NCBI GenBank assembly: GCA_964404255.1
Contig: CAYOJJ010000005.1
Coordinates: 62,001-126,000, forward strand
Source: JAFDZW01 sp964404255
GTDB taxonomy: Bacteria > Bacteroidota > Ignavibacteria > Palsa-1295
DNA length: 64,000 nucleotides
Direction of reading: 5' to 3'
The notes below the pieces were generated by a model. It saw nothing but the letters and a program-made list of their open reading frames with translations. It made no database searches and was not told where the DNA came from. Made by a program: the position numbers and the translations under genes. The first letter of the stretch is position 1, and the number at the start of each line of letters is the position of its first letter. Below, piece by piece: positions 9,303-17,439 of this stretch.

Positions 9303-11270
9303 ATGAAAACCCAACGTACTTTATCCTTATTACAACGAAGTATCCTTGCCGGACTCGCGATCGTTTGTATTGCCATAGCTTGGAAGCTCCCATTGTGGCA
9401 TATGAAACTTGTTGCCCCCATGTACCCCAATGGATTAAATATGATCGCTTACGGCAATACGGTTACCGGCGATCTCTATGAACTAAATATTGTGAACCAT
9501 TATGTCGGCATGAAGCACATTTCGGCTGATGAATTCACGATCATGTGGCTCTTCCCGGTCGGTCTTACTATTATTGCTCTTCTTGCGGTACTGCCGATCG
9601 TTATTCCAAAAGCCAGAAAGTGGTGTGCTATCGGGATATTCTTATTCCCGGTTACCATCCTCGGTTTTATCCAATATTATCTATACCAATTCGGGCATCA
9701 CCTCAATCCTGAAGCCCCGTTTCATATCCCGGAGTTTATGCCAACGGCGCTGGGCCAATCGACGATCGTCAATTTTACAGCGACATCGATGATAGGCTGG
9801 GGAATGGGCTCTATGATCTTAGCTGCAATTATTACCGGATTCGGCCCGATGGTTTTTAGAAAAAAACATACGGTGCTTAATACACAATCGGCGCCGACCT
9901 TCGATCCGGTAAAAGCAGCAACGACCGGCTTGTTTATTCTTTTTTGTTGTATCTCAACTTCCGCCGTTGCCGACCCTACGTTACAAGAACGTATCGATGC
10001 TGCAAAGCGGGGAGAAACAATAGTAGTGGCGGCGGGAGAATATCAAGGGCCTATCCGTATTGCAAAACCGTTAACATTGATAGGAAAAGGAATGCCTGTC
10101 ATCCGGGGTGATAAGCAAACGGACGTTGTGTCAATAACAAGCGATAGTGTAACAATCTCCGGATTTCATATCATCTATAGTGGTATTGAGATCACACAAG
10201 AGGCGGCCGGTATCAGATCACAGGGAAATCATGTAAACATTCTTAATAATGAAATATCGGAAGTCTATTTCGGGATCCATATTTTACAATCGGATAATGT
10301 CCGCCTCGTATCGAATTATATTCACCCGGGTACACAGTACGCCGGAAGGCCCGGCCATGCGATCAATATCTGGAATGTTCATCGTATCGAGATCGAACAT
10401 AATACGATCGACGATGCGCGCGATGGGATTCTGCTGACCTATGCCAGTAATGCGACCGTTATCGGCAATACTATTACCCATTGCCGCTATGGGTTGCATT
10501 CAATGTATGGATTGAATATTACTTTTACTGCTAATACGGTCCGTGATAATTTACTTGGTTTAGCCTTGATGTACTCAAAAGTCCTTGTCGCCAGGGATAA
10601 TATCATTCTCGAACATCGTCGCGGCACTTCTCCCTATGGATTTCTTCTCAAGGATATCGATAATGTGACGATCGAAAATAATCTGATCGAAGCCAATCAG
10701 ATCGGCATCTTCGCTGATGGTATTTCAATGGAGCTCGGCTCATCGTCGCATATCCGCGGTAATACAATCGTGGGGAATATCTGTGGAGTATCGGTTCAAA
10801 GCAGTGCCACCTTCAGTTTTGTCGGAAATAATATGCTGGAAAATTTAACAGACGTCACAAAGCAAGGTGAGCATATTAATGCGAATGTGAAGTGGACGGC
10901 GGGGCAAAAGGGTAACTATTGGAGCAGCTATCGCGGCTATGATAAAGATCGCGATGGGATCGGCGATCTTCCATATCGGGTAGAACAAATTGCCGAACTC
11001 GATATCGATCCACATTCTCCGTCTCAGGCGCTGCTATATACACCCGGGTATTTAGTCTTGGAATCGGCAACACGATTATTCCCGATCTTTAAAGGGGATC
11101 CGGTTCTTGAAGACACTGCCCCCTTAACTTCTCCTGAGCATGTTATTCATCCCACTGTGAATGATGGAAACCGCTCGGTAGTCTTTTCTGCTCTTTCAGC
11201 TATGGTACTTCTCGGTGGCAGTGTATCTGTCGTGTTCTTTAAACCCTTCGATAAGAAAGAACTGTCATGA
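9303..11270 (+). CDS. nosD: Fusion of a NosB-like membrane domain to NosD
   Basis: 655 residues, much longer than ordinary NosD (about 400-450). Residues 1 to about 185 form a separate membrane domain with four predicted transmembrane segments (about 12-32, 80-102, 106-128, 157-182). It includes an extracytoplasmic loop with APMYPNGLNM and resembles the small membrane protein encoded near nosD in clade II clusters, which I compare to NosB. A hydrophobic segment at about 206-224 ending in SAVAD looks like an embedded signal sequence. Residues 225-600 are the right-handed beta-helix of NosD, with repeated N-x-I/V-x-x-N turns, and a last transmembrane helix lies near 630. NosD works with the NosFY transporter in CuZ assembly. 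The stop overlaps nosF by 4 nt. The NosD part is certain; naming the N-terminal domain is inference. Confidence 0.9.
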   Translation: MKTQRTLSLLQRSILAGLAIVCIAIAWKLPLWHMKLVAPMYPNGLNMIAYGNTVTGDLYELNIVNHYVGMKHISADEFTIMWLFPVGLTIIALLAVLPIVIPKARKWCAIGIFLFPVTILGFIQYYLYQFGHHLNPEAPFHIPEFMPTALGQSTIVNFTATSMIGWGMGSMILAAIITGFGPMVFRKKHTVLNTQSAPTFDPVKAATTGLFILFCCISTSAVADPTLQERIDAAKRGETIVVAAGEYQGPIRIAKPLTLIGKGMPVIRGDKQTDVVSITSDSVTISGFHIIYSGIEITQEAAGIRSQGNHVNILNNEISEVYFGIHILQSDNVRLVSNYIHPGTQYAGRPGHAINIWNVHRIEIEHNTIDDARDGILLTYASNATVIGNTITHCRYGLHSMYGLNITFTANTVRDNLLGLALMYSKVLVARDNIILEHRRGTSPYGFLLKDIDNVTIENNLIEANQIGIFADGISMELGSSSHIRGNTIVGNICGVSVQSSATFSFVGNNMLENLTDVTKQGEHINANVKWTAGQKGNYWSSYRGYDKDRDGIGDLPYRVEQIAELDIDPHSPSQALLYTPGYLVLESATRLFPIFKGDPVLEDTAPLTSPEHVIHPTVNDGNRSVVFSALSAMVLLGGSVSVVFFKPFDKKELS

Positions 11271-11947
11271 TTACTATCGATGGCGTAACCAAACAATATG
11301 GCGCATTCAAAGCGCTTGACGATGTAACGTTCCATGTAAAAGACGGAGAGTGTATCGGGCTGCTTGGGCCCAATGGTTCGGGGAAATCTACTCTCTATCG
11401 GTGTATCCTTGGTATTCACCTCTATGAAGGTACCATTCGCGTTGCGGGAAAGGATCCGCTTACCGAAGGTACTTCCGTAAGAAAAAAAATAGGCTATATG
11501 CCGCAGCAGGCATCACTTCATGGCGATCTTACCGTCCGACAGACCTTACAATGGTATAGTGAACTGCGCAGTGGGTCGATGTCGAATGCTTTGGCTATGC
11601 TGGAACGAGTCAGCTTATCGGATACGCTGAAAGTAAAGGTCGCCGAACTATCGGGTGGTATGCGCCAGCGCTTATCTTTTATCATCGGGCTGCTTGGTGA
11701 TCCACAATTTCTTTTGCTCGATGAACCGACTGCCAGTATGGATCACCGTTCCCAGCGAACCTTATTAAGTTGGTTGTATGAACTGCGTTCAGAAGGGAAG
11801 ACCATCATCTTTTCGACACACATTGAGCAGGATATTTTAGGTATTATCGACCGAACGATCACTCTCGATCAAGGTAAAGTACTTAGACACACGGAAAATA
11901 TTTTCGGTGAAATGCAGAATATCATTATCGATGTACCAGCAATATAA
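11267..11947 (+). CDS. nosF: ABC transporter ATPase NosF
   Basis: 226 residues. The cytoplasmic ATPase partner of NosY; the NosDFY complex supports CuZ maturation, probably by moving a sulfur species. It has a Walker A (LGPNGSGKST), Q-loop region (GYMPQQASLHGD), signature (LSGGMRQR), Walker B (LLLDEPT) and H-loop (STHIEQD). It is coupled to nosD by an ATGA overlap and to nosY by a 7-bp gap. Length and motifs are normal for the family. Confidence 0.94.
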   Translation: MITIDGVTKQYGAFKALDDVTFHVKDGECIGLLGPNGSGKSTLYRCILGIHLYEGTIRVAGKDPLTEGTSVRKKIGYMPQQASLHGDLTVRQTLQWYSELRSGSMSNALAMLERVSLSDTLKVKVAELSGGMRQRLSFIIGLLGDPQFLLLDEPTASMDHRSQRTLLSWLYELRSEGKTIIFSTHIEQDILGIIDRTITLDQGKVLRHTENIFGEMQNIIIDVPAI

Positions 11948-11954
11948 TAAGAAT

Positions 11955-13226
11955 ATGCTTCGCACAGTAAAGATCATCCTTCGCAAAGAATTGCACGATG
12001 CGCGCGGTAACCGATGGTTATATCTCTATGCCGGTATTGTCGCTCTTCTCGGTATTGTTATTGCTGAAACGGGTATCAGATCAGGTGGTGCGGTTACTCT
12101 TCAGGTGTTTGGCCGCACTACAGCAACCCTCGTGAACCTTTGTCTTTTTCTTGCTCCGCTCGTGGCTGTTACCCTTGGTACGGCTGCTATCAGCTCCGAA
12201 CGCGATCAGGGTACCCTGGAACAATTATTAGCTCAGCCACTGAGCAGAACGGAATTGCTACTGGGAAAATATTTCGGTTTATGGATGGCGCTATTTGCCG
12301 CAACACTTCTTGGGTTTGCGCCTGCCGGTATTATTATAGGGTTTAATTCAACACTCGAGCAGTCTGTCCATTTCCTGCTCTATCCAATGCTCTCGCAACT
12401 ATTGATCTCTGTCATGCTTGCAATCGGGATGTATATTTCCGTCAAAGCAAAATCCCGTGCTCAGGCCACGGCCCTTGGCATTGCGATCTGGTTTGTTTGC
12501 GTCCTGGCATACGATATCTTGTTACTGGGCAGCCTGTCGGTGATTTCATTACCATCTAATATATTAGCCATGATTCTATTTCTTAACCCCGTGGATGCCA
12601 GTCGGATACTGGCAATCCTAACCTTAGAACCGGATCTGTATATCCTTGGACCTGCCGGAGCATTTCTTGTAGATACCTTCGGTGTAACCGGTTCTGCGTT
12701 ATTGCTTTTCGGATCGCTGTTGTTCTGGACGGTTGTTCCGCTGCTATTTGCGATCAGAAGTTTTGAACTTCGGACCCGGCGCTATTTTAAGCCGCTGCGA
12801 TTGTTCAAACGAGCTTCGGTTGCAACGGCATCGTTACTGCTGCTACTTTCGCTTTCAAGTTGTGGTGGAGAAAATCATAAATCGGAGGATTCAGATGAAA
12901 AGAAAGAAAGCGAACCTGCAGCTACGGTATATAAAGCCGATGTTTCCGATACCGAAAAAGGGCATCAGATCTATTTAACTACCTGTGCTCCTTGCCATGG
13001 CAAGGAGGGCAAAGGTGATGGCCCTGCAGCGGCAAATTTGAATCCAAAGCCACGCGATCATTCCAATGGTGCTTATATGAATAAGCTTACCGACGATCAT
13101 ATTGGTAATACTATCAAAAAAGGAGGGGCAATGTTTGGATACCCGAATATGCCGGCCCAGCCACAGTTGAAAGACGAAGAGATCAATGCGTTAATAGCCT
13201 TTGTAAGAACGTTGGCTAAATCATAA
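11955..13226 (+). CDS. nosY: Fusion of NosY permease with a C-terminal c-type cytochrome
   Basis: 423 residues from the ATG at 11955; an earlier in-frame start at 11907 would overlap nosF. Residues 1-280 are a typical NosY: six hydrophobic segments and the family motif SSERDQGTLEQLLAQPLSR. Without a stop the frame continues through basic residues and a second hydrophobic stretch ending in LLSLSSC (C303), which looks like a lipoprotein signal. It then enters a charged linker and a monoheme cytochrome domain with CAPCHG (C344, C347, H348) and a probable distal Met in YPNMP. Either one fused protein is made, or an in-frame TTG at 12801 starts a separate 141-residue cytochrome lipoprotein. The cytochrome could hand electrons to NosZ, like NosC in other clade II clusters (inference). 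Confidence 0.88.
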   Translation: MLRTVKIILRKELHDARGNRWLYLYAGIVALLGIVIAETGIRSGGAVTLQVFGRTTATLVNLCLFLAPLVAVTLGTAAISSERDQGTLEQLLAQPLSRTELLLGKYFGLWMALFAATLLGFAPAGIIIGFNSTLEQSVHFLLYPMLSQLLISVMLAIGMYISVKAKSRAQATALGIAIWFVCVLAYDILLLGSLSVISLPSNILAMILFLNPVDASRILAILTLEPDLYILGPAGAFLVDTFGVTGSALLLFGSLLFWTVVPLLFAIRSFELRTRRYFKPLRLFKRASVATASLLLLLSLSSCGGENHKSEDSDEKKESEPAATVYKADVSDTEKGHQIYLTTCAPCHGKEGKGDGPAAANLNPKPRDHSNGAYMNKLTDDHIGNTIKKGGAMFGYPNMPAQPQLKDEEINALIAFVRTLAKS

Positions 13227-13240
13227 CCCAGCAAAAAGAA

Positions 13241-13279
13241 GGGTGGAGGGAGGATCATATTCTTCCTCCGCCTTTTTTC
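13241..13279 (+). terminator. Intrinsic terminator of the nos operon
   Basis: A G-rich arm (gggtggagggagg, from 13241) pairs imperfectly with cttcctccgcc (13262-13272) and is followed by TTTTTT. It lies 14 bp after the nosY stop and 25 bp before the cupredoxin gene. Confidence 0.7.
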
Positions 13280-13303
13280 TGCTACTATAGTCCCACTAGT
13301 CCT

Positions 13304-14062
13304 ATGAAAAAGAATTGGCTTCTCTTCTGTTCGCTGTTACTTATACTCTTCTGTACACAGCAAGGATTTTCAACCGGTCGAATTTCGGGAAAGGTTATGC
13401 TCACGGGGCCGATACCGAAAATAGAGCCCTTCAAATGTACACTCGATCAAGGGACATGCGGGAAGCAGCAATCACTTGATAGATTGGTACTTGGTAAAAA
13501 TAGAGGTATTGCAAATACTCTTATTTTTATTAAGAATCCTCCGCTCCAGAATACGGCAAACATGAAACCGGCAGTCATTGTACAAGATAATTGCCGCTTT
13601 ATTCCTCATATTGTTATAGCGGCCAAAGGCTCTTCCGTTCGTTTTGTAAATAAAGACGATGTATTACATAATTGCCACGGGTACTATTATACTTATTCTG
13701 CTTCAGGCCCGGAACGAACGACAGCATTCAATATTGCTCAGCCTAACGGTCAGCAAAACGATCAGGTGCTTCGCAAGCCGGGAATGATTAGTGTTGAATG
13801 CGATGCCGGACATACCTGGATGTCCGCCTGGATTTGGGTAACGGGAAACCCCTTTGCTACTATTACTGATGCGAATGGAGAATACAGTTTTGAAGGACTA
13901 CCGCCCGGGAAATATACGATTGTTCTATGGCATGAAGGCTGGCAGATCACCTCGGTAGGAAACGATGGCAGGCCGATCTTTTCAGCTCCGATCGGCCAAG
14001 AGCAGGAAATTACTGTCTCGGATAATGGGACTGCTATAGCAAATTTCGAATTGCGGTCGTGA
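13304..14062 (+). CDS. Secreted cupredoxin with C-terminal carboxypeptidase-regulatory-like domain
   Basis: 252 residues with a signal peptide (KKNWLLFCSLLLILFCTQQGFS). The central part is plastocyanin-like. A His in DDVLHNCHG and the cluster CDAGHTWM (Cys, His, Met) give a complete type 1 copper ligand set. The segment around ITDANGEYSFEGLPPGKYTIVLWHEGW is the beta-sandwich often annotated as a carboxypeptidase regulatory-like domain. It probably carries electrons in the periplasm or at the outer membrane. Its stop overlaps the next gene by 4 nt, beginning a tight four-gene set of redox proteins just downstream of nos. The natural partner is unknown; NosZ is a reasonable candidate. Confidence 0.82.
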   Translation: MKKNWLLFCSLLLILFCTQQGFSTGRISGKVMLTGPIPKIEPFKCTLDQGTCGKQQSLDRLVLGKNRGIANTLIFIKNPPLQNTANMKPAVIVQDNCRFIPHIVIAAKGSSVRFVNKDDVLHNCHGYYYTYSASGPERTTAFNIAQPNGQQNDQVLRKPGMISVECDAGHTWMSAWIWVTGNPFATITDANGEYSFEGLPPGKYTIVLWHEGWQITSVGNDGRPIFSAPIGQEQEITVSDNGTAIANFELRS

Positions 14063-15291
14063 AGATCAGGCCGTTATTACTAACCGTATGCAGTGTAGGT
14101 TGTGTCATGCAACTTTGTATGACATCGGCTTTTGCAATTCCATTGTTTGCCCGCAAATATTCCGTTTCCTGTTTTACGTGCCATATCTCACCACCACTGC
14201 TCAATGATTTTGGCAGGCGTTTTCAGGCAAATGGTTATAACCTCCCTGGCTCCGGCAGCGATCAGCAGGCACAGTATGACCAGGCGACATTTCCATTGGC
14301 GTTATTATCACAGCCAATGGTAGCTCACACGATTTCAACTGACGATCTTGCAGCGGGAAAACGAACTACCACTACTGTTTTTTCCGGTCTTGAATTAGCA
14401 TTGTTTTCTTCCGGTTCGCTCGGCCCGCATTTCTCTTATTTTGCCGAAACTCCGGTCATCCATGAAAATGGAGAAACGAGTATAGAAGTTGTCGATGCCC
14501 ATCTTTTATATACTAATGTACTTAACGATGGCTTAGGCTCGCTAAATATTAAGTTTGGGAAAATGAGGGCGTTCGTTCCCTTTATAGCGAATACAATATT
14601 TTCAAATGCAGATCCGCTTGCCTATAATTATACAGCCATTTCCGGGACACGGAAAGCAGCTAATGATCTGAATATATTCCAGCCATCGTTCGGACTTTCT
14701 GCTTTCGGAATATTACCTCAAGTAGAAGATGGGCTGCGATGGGAAGCGGGCATAACCGCAGGGACAAAGAACACGGTAGATATTGCCGCTGCCAATGCCG
14801 GTTTTTTCGCACTAAACCAAACAGTCTATCTCAAGAATGCTCCGATGAGAATGGGGGCATTTTATTATTACGGTAAAGAGCGAATTGTGCAAAGCCCGGA
14901 TAGCACAACCTGGTTTAATAACCTTTCAAAGATAGGGGTCGATATCGAAGTATATGACCCATGGATAAAGCGCGTTATTCTTTTCGGTCAGGCTCTCTAT
15001 GCAGTCGATCATTCCATTGACAATCATGGGACTAAGCAAACAATGAAAGGAGGGTTTATCGGTATTAATTCGATTCTTATTGCCGAGACACTCTTTGCCT
15101 TTGCCCGCTTCGATTATGTTGAGACAGACTTCACAGCCAGTATTGAGCGCCAACTCGATGCCGGGCTGCGGTGGAACTTGCTTTCGAACGTTATCTTGAC
15201 AATGGGGTGTACGGCCTCAACCGAATTTATACCCCGCAAGATCGATCGAAATACGATCTCGGTCTCAGGCGGAATATTATTTGGATTTTAA
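14059..15291 (+). CDS. Monoheme cytochrome fused to a predicted outer-membrane beta-barrel (Cyc2-like architecture)
   Basis: 410 residues from a GTG start overlapping the previous stop. After the signal peptide (cleavage near SAFA) comes FARKYSVSCFTCHISPP, with one heme site (C38, C41, H42), then LLNDFGRRFQANGYNL. The remaining 340 residues have alternating hydrophobic/polar strands, aromatic belts and a C-terminal Phe, as in outer-membrane barrels. This N-terminal heme plus porin layout is that of fused cytochrome-porins such as Cyc2, which take electrons across the outer membrane. Resemblance in layout does not prove the same function. It is translationally coupled to the cupredoxin and directly abuts the diheme cytochrome gene. 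The c-type heme site is certain; the barrel is a prediction by eye. Confidence 0.75.
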   Translation: MKIRPLLLTVCSVGCVMQLCMTSAFAIPLFARKYSVSCFTCHISPPLLNDFGRRFQANGYNLPGSGSDQQAQYDQATFPLALLSQPMVAHTISTDDLAAGKRTTTTVFSGLELALFSSGSLGPHFSYFAETPVIHENGETSIEVVDAHLLYTNVLNDGLGSLNIKFGKMRAFVPFIANTIFSNADPLAYNYTAISGTRKAANDLNIFQPSFGLSAFGILPQVEDGLRWEAGITAGTKNTVDIAAANAGFFALNQTVYLKNAPMRMGAFYYYGKERIVQSPDSTTWFNNLSKIGVDIEVYDPWIKRVILFGQALYAVDHSIDNHGTKQTMKGGFIGINSILIAETLFAFARFDYVETDFTASIERQLDAGLRWNLLSNVILTMGCTASTEFIPRKIDRNTISVSGGILFGF

Positions 15292-16047
15292 ATGCCGGTA
15301 CGACCCTTTTTTCCGATCGCCATTCTCTGTATAGCACTGTTTGCCGTATTGATTGCTTCCGATCTTTACGGAAGTAATGAGGAAGATGGTGATAACATAT
15401 TGACTCGTGGCAGATTGTTATTTCAGGCCGCTTGTGTACCTTGTCATGGAAGCGAAGGCAAGGGAGATGGTCCCATCTCTCGTACGCTCCAAACGAAACC
15501 AACAAATATGACTCGTGGAATTTATCATAATCGCTCGACGTATGCCGGGAAATATCCGACGGATTATGATCTCTACCACACAATAACCAATGGCCTTCAT
15601 TATACGGCAATGCCCGTCTTCCGGCAAATGACAATGGAAGATCGATCGGCTATTGTCAACTATATAAAATCGCTTTCAACCCGATTCTCGGATAGTAATT
15701 GGTATTCACCGCCGGATACAATGGGATATGAAGGGCAGATCCCGCCTTCACCCCAAAGTCTTCTGGAAGGGAGGAGAATCTATGTGCTGGCCGCCTGTGA
15801 CCGCTGTCATGGCATCGATGGAACCGGTGGCTTGACGTATGCAATGTTTGACGATGAAGGAAATCCGAGGATGGCGATCGATCTTACCAACCCTGCTGTC
15901 TATAAATTCAGCGATGGCCCAAACGATATTTTCAGGATCACGATGACGGCGATCGATACAAGAGGCCTGACCCGTGAGGATCAATGGAATCTGGCGAATT
16001 ATGTGTGGTCTCTACGCAGCGCCGATCAATTCCCAAGTATAAAATGA
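15292..16047 (+). CDS. Diheme c-type cytochrome (first of a tandem pair)
   Basis: 251 residues starting immediately after the preceding stop. An N-terminal hydrophobic segment (residues 5-24) exports or anchors it in the periplasm. Two cytochrome c domains follow, each with one heme site: CVPCHG (C48, C51, H52) and CDRCHG (C169, C172, H173). Possible axial Met residues are in YTAMPVFRQM and further downstream. The next gene is a clear duplicate with the same domain order and the shared stretch PTDYDL. Likely role: electron transfer between quinol oxidation or the outer-membrane protein and the terminal reductases (inference). Confidence 0.9.
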   Translation: MPVRPFFPIAILCIALFAVLIASDLYGSNEEDGDNILTRGRLLFQAACVPCHGSEGKGDGPISRTLQTKPTNMTRGIYHNRSTYAGKYPTDYDLYHTITNGLHYTAMPVFRQMTMEDRSAIVNYIKSLSTRFSDSNWYSPPDTMGYEGQIPPSPQSLLEGRRIYVLAACDRCHGIDGTGGLTYAMFDDEGNPRMAIDLTNPAVYKFSDGPNDIFRITMTAIDTRGLTREDQWNLANYVWSLRSADQFPSIK

Positions 16048-16823
16048 AAAGGGCTCGTCTTTCCCGTTTTGCTATTTTGTCCTGCGTTCTTGGATACGGG
16101 TATCTGTTGTTTCTTTCGACGAGCGGCCATTCTGCTTCCGAGCCAATGGTACTGTTGCAGCGTGGAAGATCACTATATGCGTTTTCTTGTGCTCCTTGTC
16201 ATGGGAGCACGGGAAGAGGTGATGGCCCACTTGCTTCCAGTTTGCTTATTGCTCCCCGGGATTTTACCACAGGAGTGTATCAGAATCGTTCTACAGCGAG
16301 TGGCCAGCTTCCGACCGATTACGATCTGTTTCGGACTATTTCGGCAGGGGTTCATTCCCAGATGCCGGGTTTTCGCGGACTTTCATTGAGCGATCGGTGG
16401 GACTTGGTGCAATTCATAAAAACATTCAGCGAACGATTCGACGATTCTTCCGAATATCCACTTGATACCCTCGCGATCGGAAAGCCGGTAATTTCGAGTC
16501 CGAAAAGTATTGCCCGAGGGCGGCAAGCCTATTTACAAATGAAGTGTAACGACTGTCATGGTTTCTCAGGACAGGGAGATGGCAAGGCGGCTCAGATGCA
16601 GAGAGATGATTTCGGTCATTCCCTCCGGACACCAAATCTCACCAATTATTCGGAATATAAGTACTGCAGGACAGTGCTCGATGTTTATAGGATCTTTTCA
16701 ACCGGGATGAATGGCGTTCCGATGCCATCCTATAAAGATAATCTCTCGGACGAAGACCGCTGGAATCTGGCAAATTATGTGTGGGCACTGCATACAACGG
16801 ATCAATATCCGAGTACCTATTAA
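16044..16823 (+). CDS. Diheme c-type cytochrome (second of a tandem pair)
   Basis: 259 residues from the ATG at 16044, which overlaps the previous TGA by 4 nt; an upstream in-frame start at 15984 would lie deep inside the neighbour and is rejected. It has a signal or anchor segment (residues 7-25), heme site CAPCHG (C49, C52, H53), then CNDCHG (C168, C171, H172) and a Met-containing loop MNGVPMPSYKDNL typical of axial ligation. It is homologous along its length to the preceding gene, so a tandem duplication occurred. It ends the redox operon, converging with the hemerythrin gene. Confidence 0.9.
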   Translation: MKRARLSRFAILSCVLGYGYLLFLSTSGHSASEPMVLLQRGRSLYAFSCAPCHGSTGRGDGPLASSLLIAPRDFTTGVYQNRSTASGQLPTDYDLFRTISAGVHSQMPGFRGLSLSDRWDLVQFIKTFSERFDDSSEYPLDTLAIGKPVISSPKSIARGRQAYLQMKCNDCHGFSGQGDGKAAQMQRDDFGHSLRTPNLTNYSEYKYCRTVLDVYRIFSTGMNGVPMPSYKDNLSDEDRWNLANYVWALHTTDQYPSTY

Positions 16824-16835
16824 CAGGGAAGGTAA

Positions 16836-17345
16836 TCACTCATCAATAAGATCTTCATTAAACCCGGCACGGGCTAAGGCATGCTTGATTCCTTCCCGTA
16901 CTTTTACAGACTCTATTCTTGTTGCCAAAGGGACATCTTTCATAGCCAGTAATTCTGCTAAGATAGTTTTTTGATCATCGTAAGTAAGCTGTTTACATTG
17001 CTCATAAATACCATCAGGACCTTCTTCTAATGGGTTATGAGTTGCTAAAATTATTTTAATTGCACGAATAATAGCCGGGGTTGGAGCTGCTACTACTATA
17101 GCAGCGAGCGCGCCATGATCGAGGCGTAATTTTTTTGCCTGTGCCAGGGGGAGGCCTCCTTGTAGGCGTTGGGCCAGTGGGAAGAGAATTTTTTCCTCTA
17201 TAGCGATATGCTTTAGTAAGCCCTGCTTAAATTGATTATAAGCCTCAAGATCGATCGCCCCAGTATGTTCACTTGCGTCGAGTAATGCGTCCAGCCGCTG
17301 GTGATCGGCTTCCATAAATTCCCTGAGATCGTTATAGGCTTCCAT
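16836..17345 (-). CDS. Hemerythrin-domain protein
   Basis: 169 residues. A cytosolic four-helix bundle with di-iron ligand candidates in EADHQRLDALLD, HIAIEEKILFP, LDHGALA and THNPLEEG. No other domain is visible. It lies divergently from norB (94 bp between starts) and near RIC, so it may bind NO or O2 or serve iron-centre repair. The exact ligand is not deducible. It converges with the cytochrome gene with only 12 bp between stops. Confidence 0.85.
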   Translation of the reverse strand: MEAYNDLREFMEADHQRLDALLDASEHTGAIDLEAYNQFKQGLLKHIAIEEKILFPLAQRLQGGLPLAQAKKLRLDHGALAAIVVAAPTPAIIRAIKIILATHNPLEEGPDGIYEQCKQLTYDDQKTILAELLAMKDVPLATRIESVKVREGIKHALARAGFNEDLIDE

Positions 17346-17439
17346 ATTGAATGGGAAACAAATTATTAACTATATCAATGCGAACTTTTTCTTTACTATA
17401 CATTTTTAAGATGTGTATATAATCTTTTCCACCCATTTT

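Noticed and set aside
11907..11954. Earlier in-frame start for nosY
   Set aside because: Would overlap the nosF 3' end by 41 bp and add a polar, non-family N-terminus; the ATG at 11955 gives the normal NosY start.
17397..17419. tatac/gtata inverted pair before norB
   Set aside because: Only 5-bp arms in A+T-rich DNA, overlapping an alternative start; too weak to call an operator.
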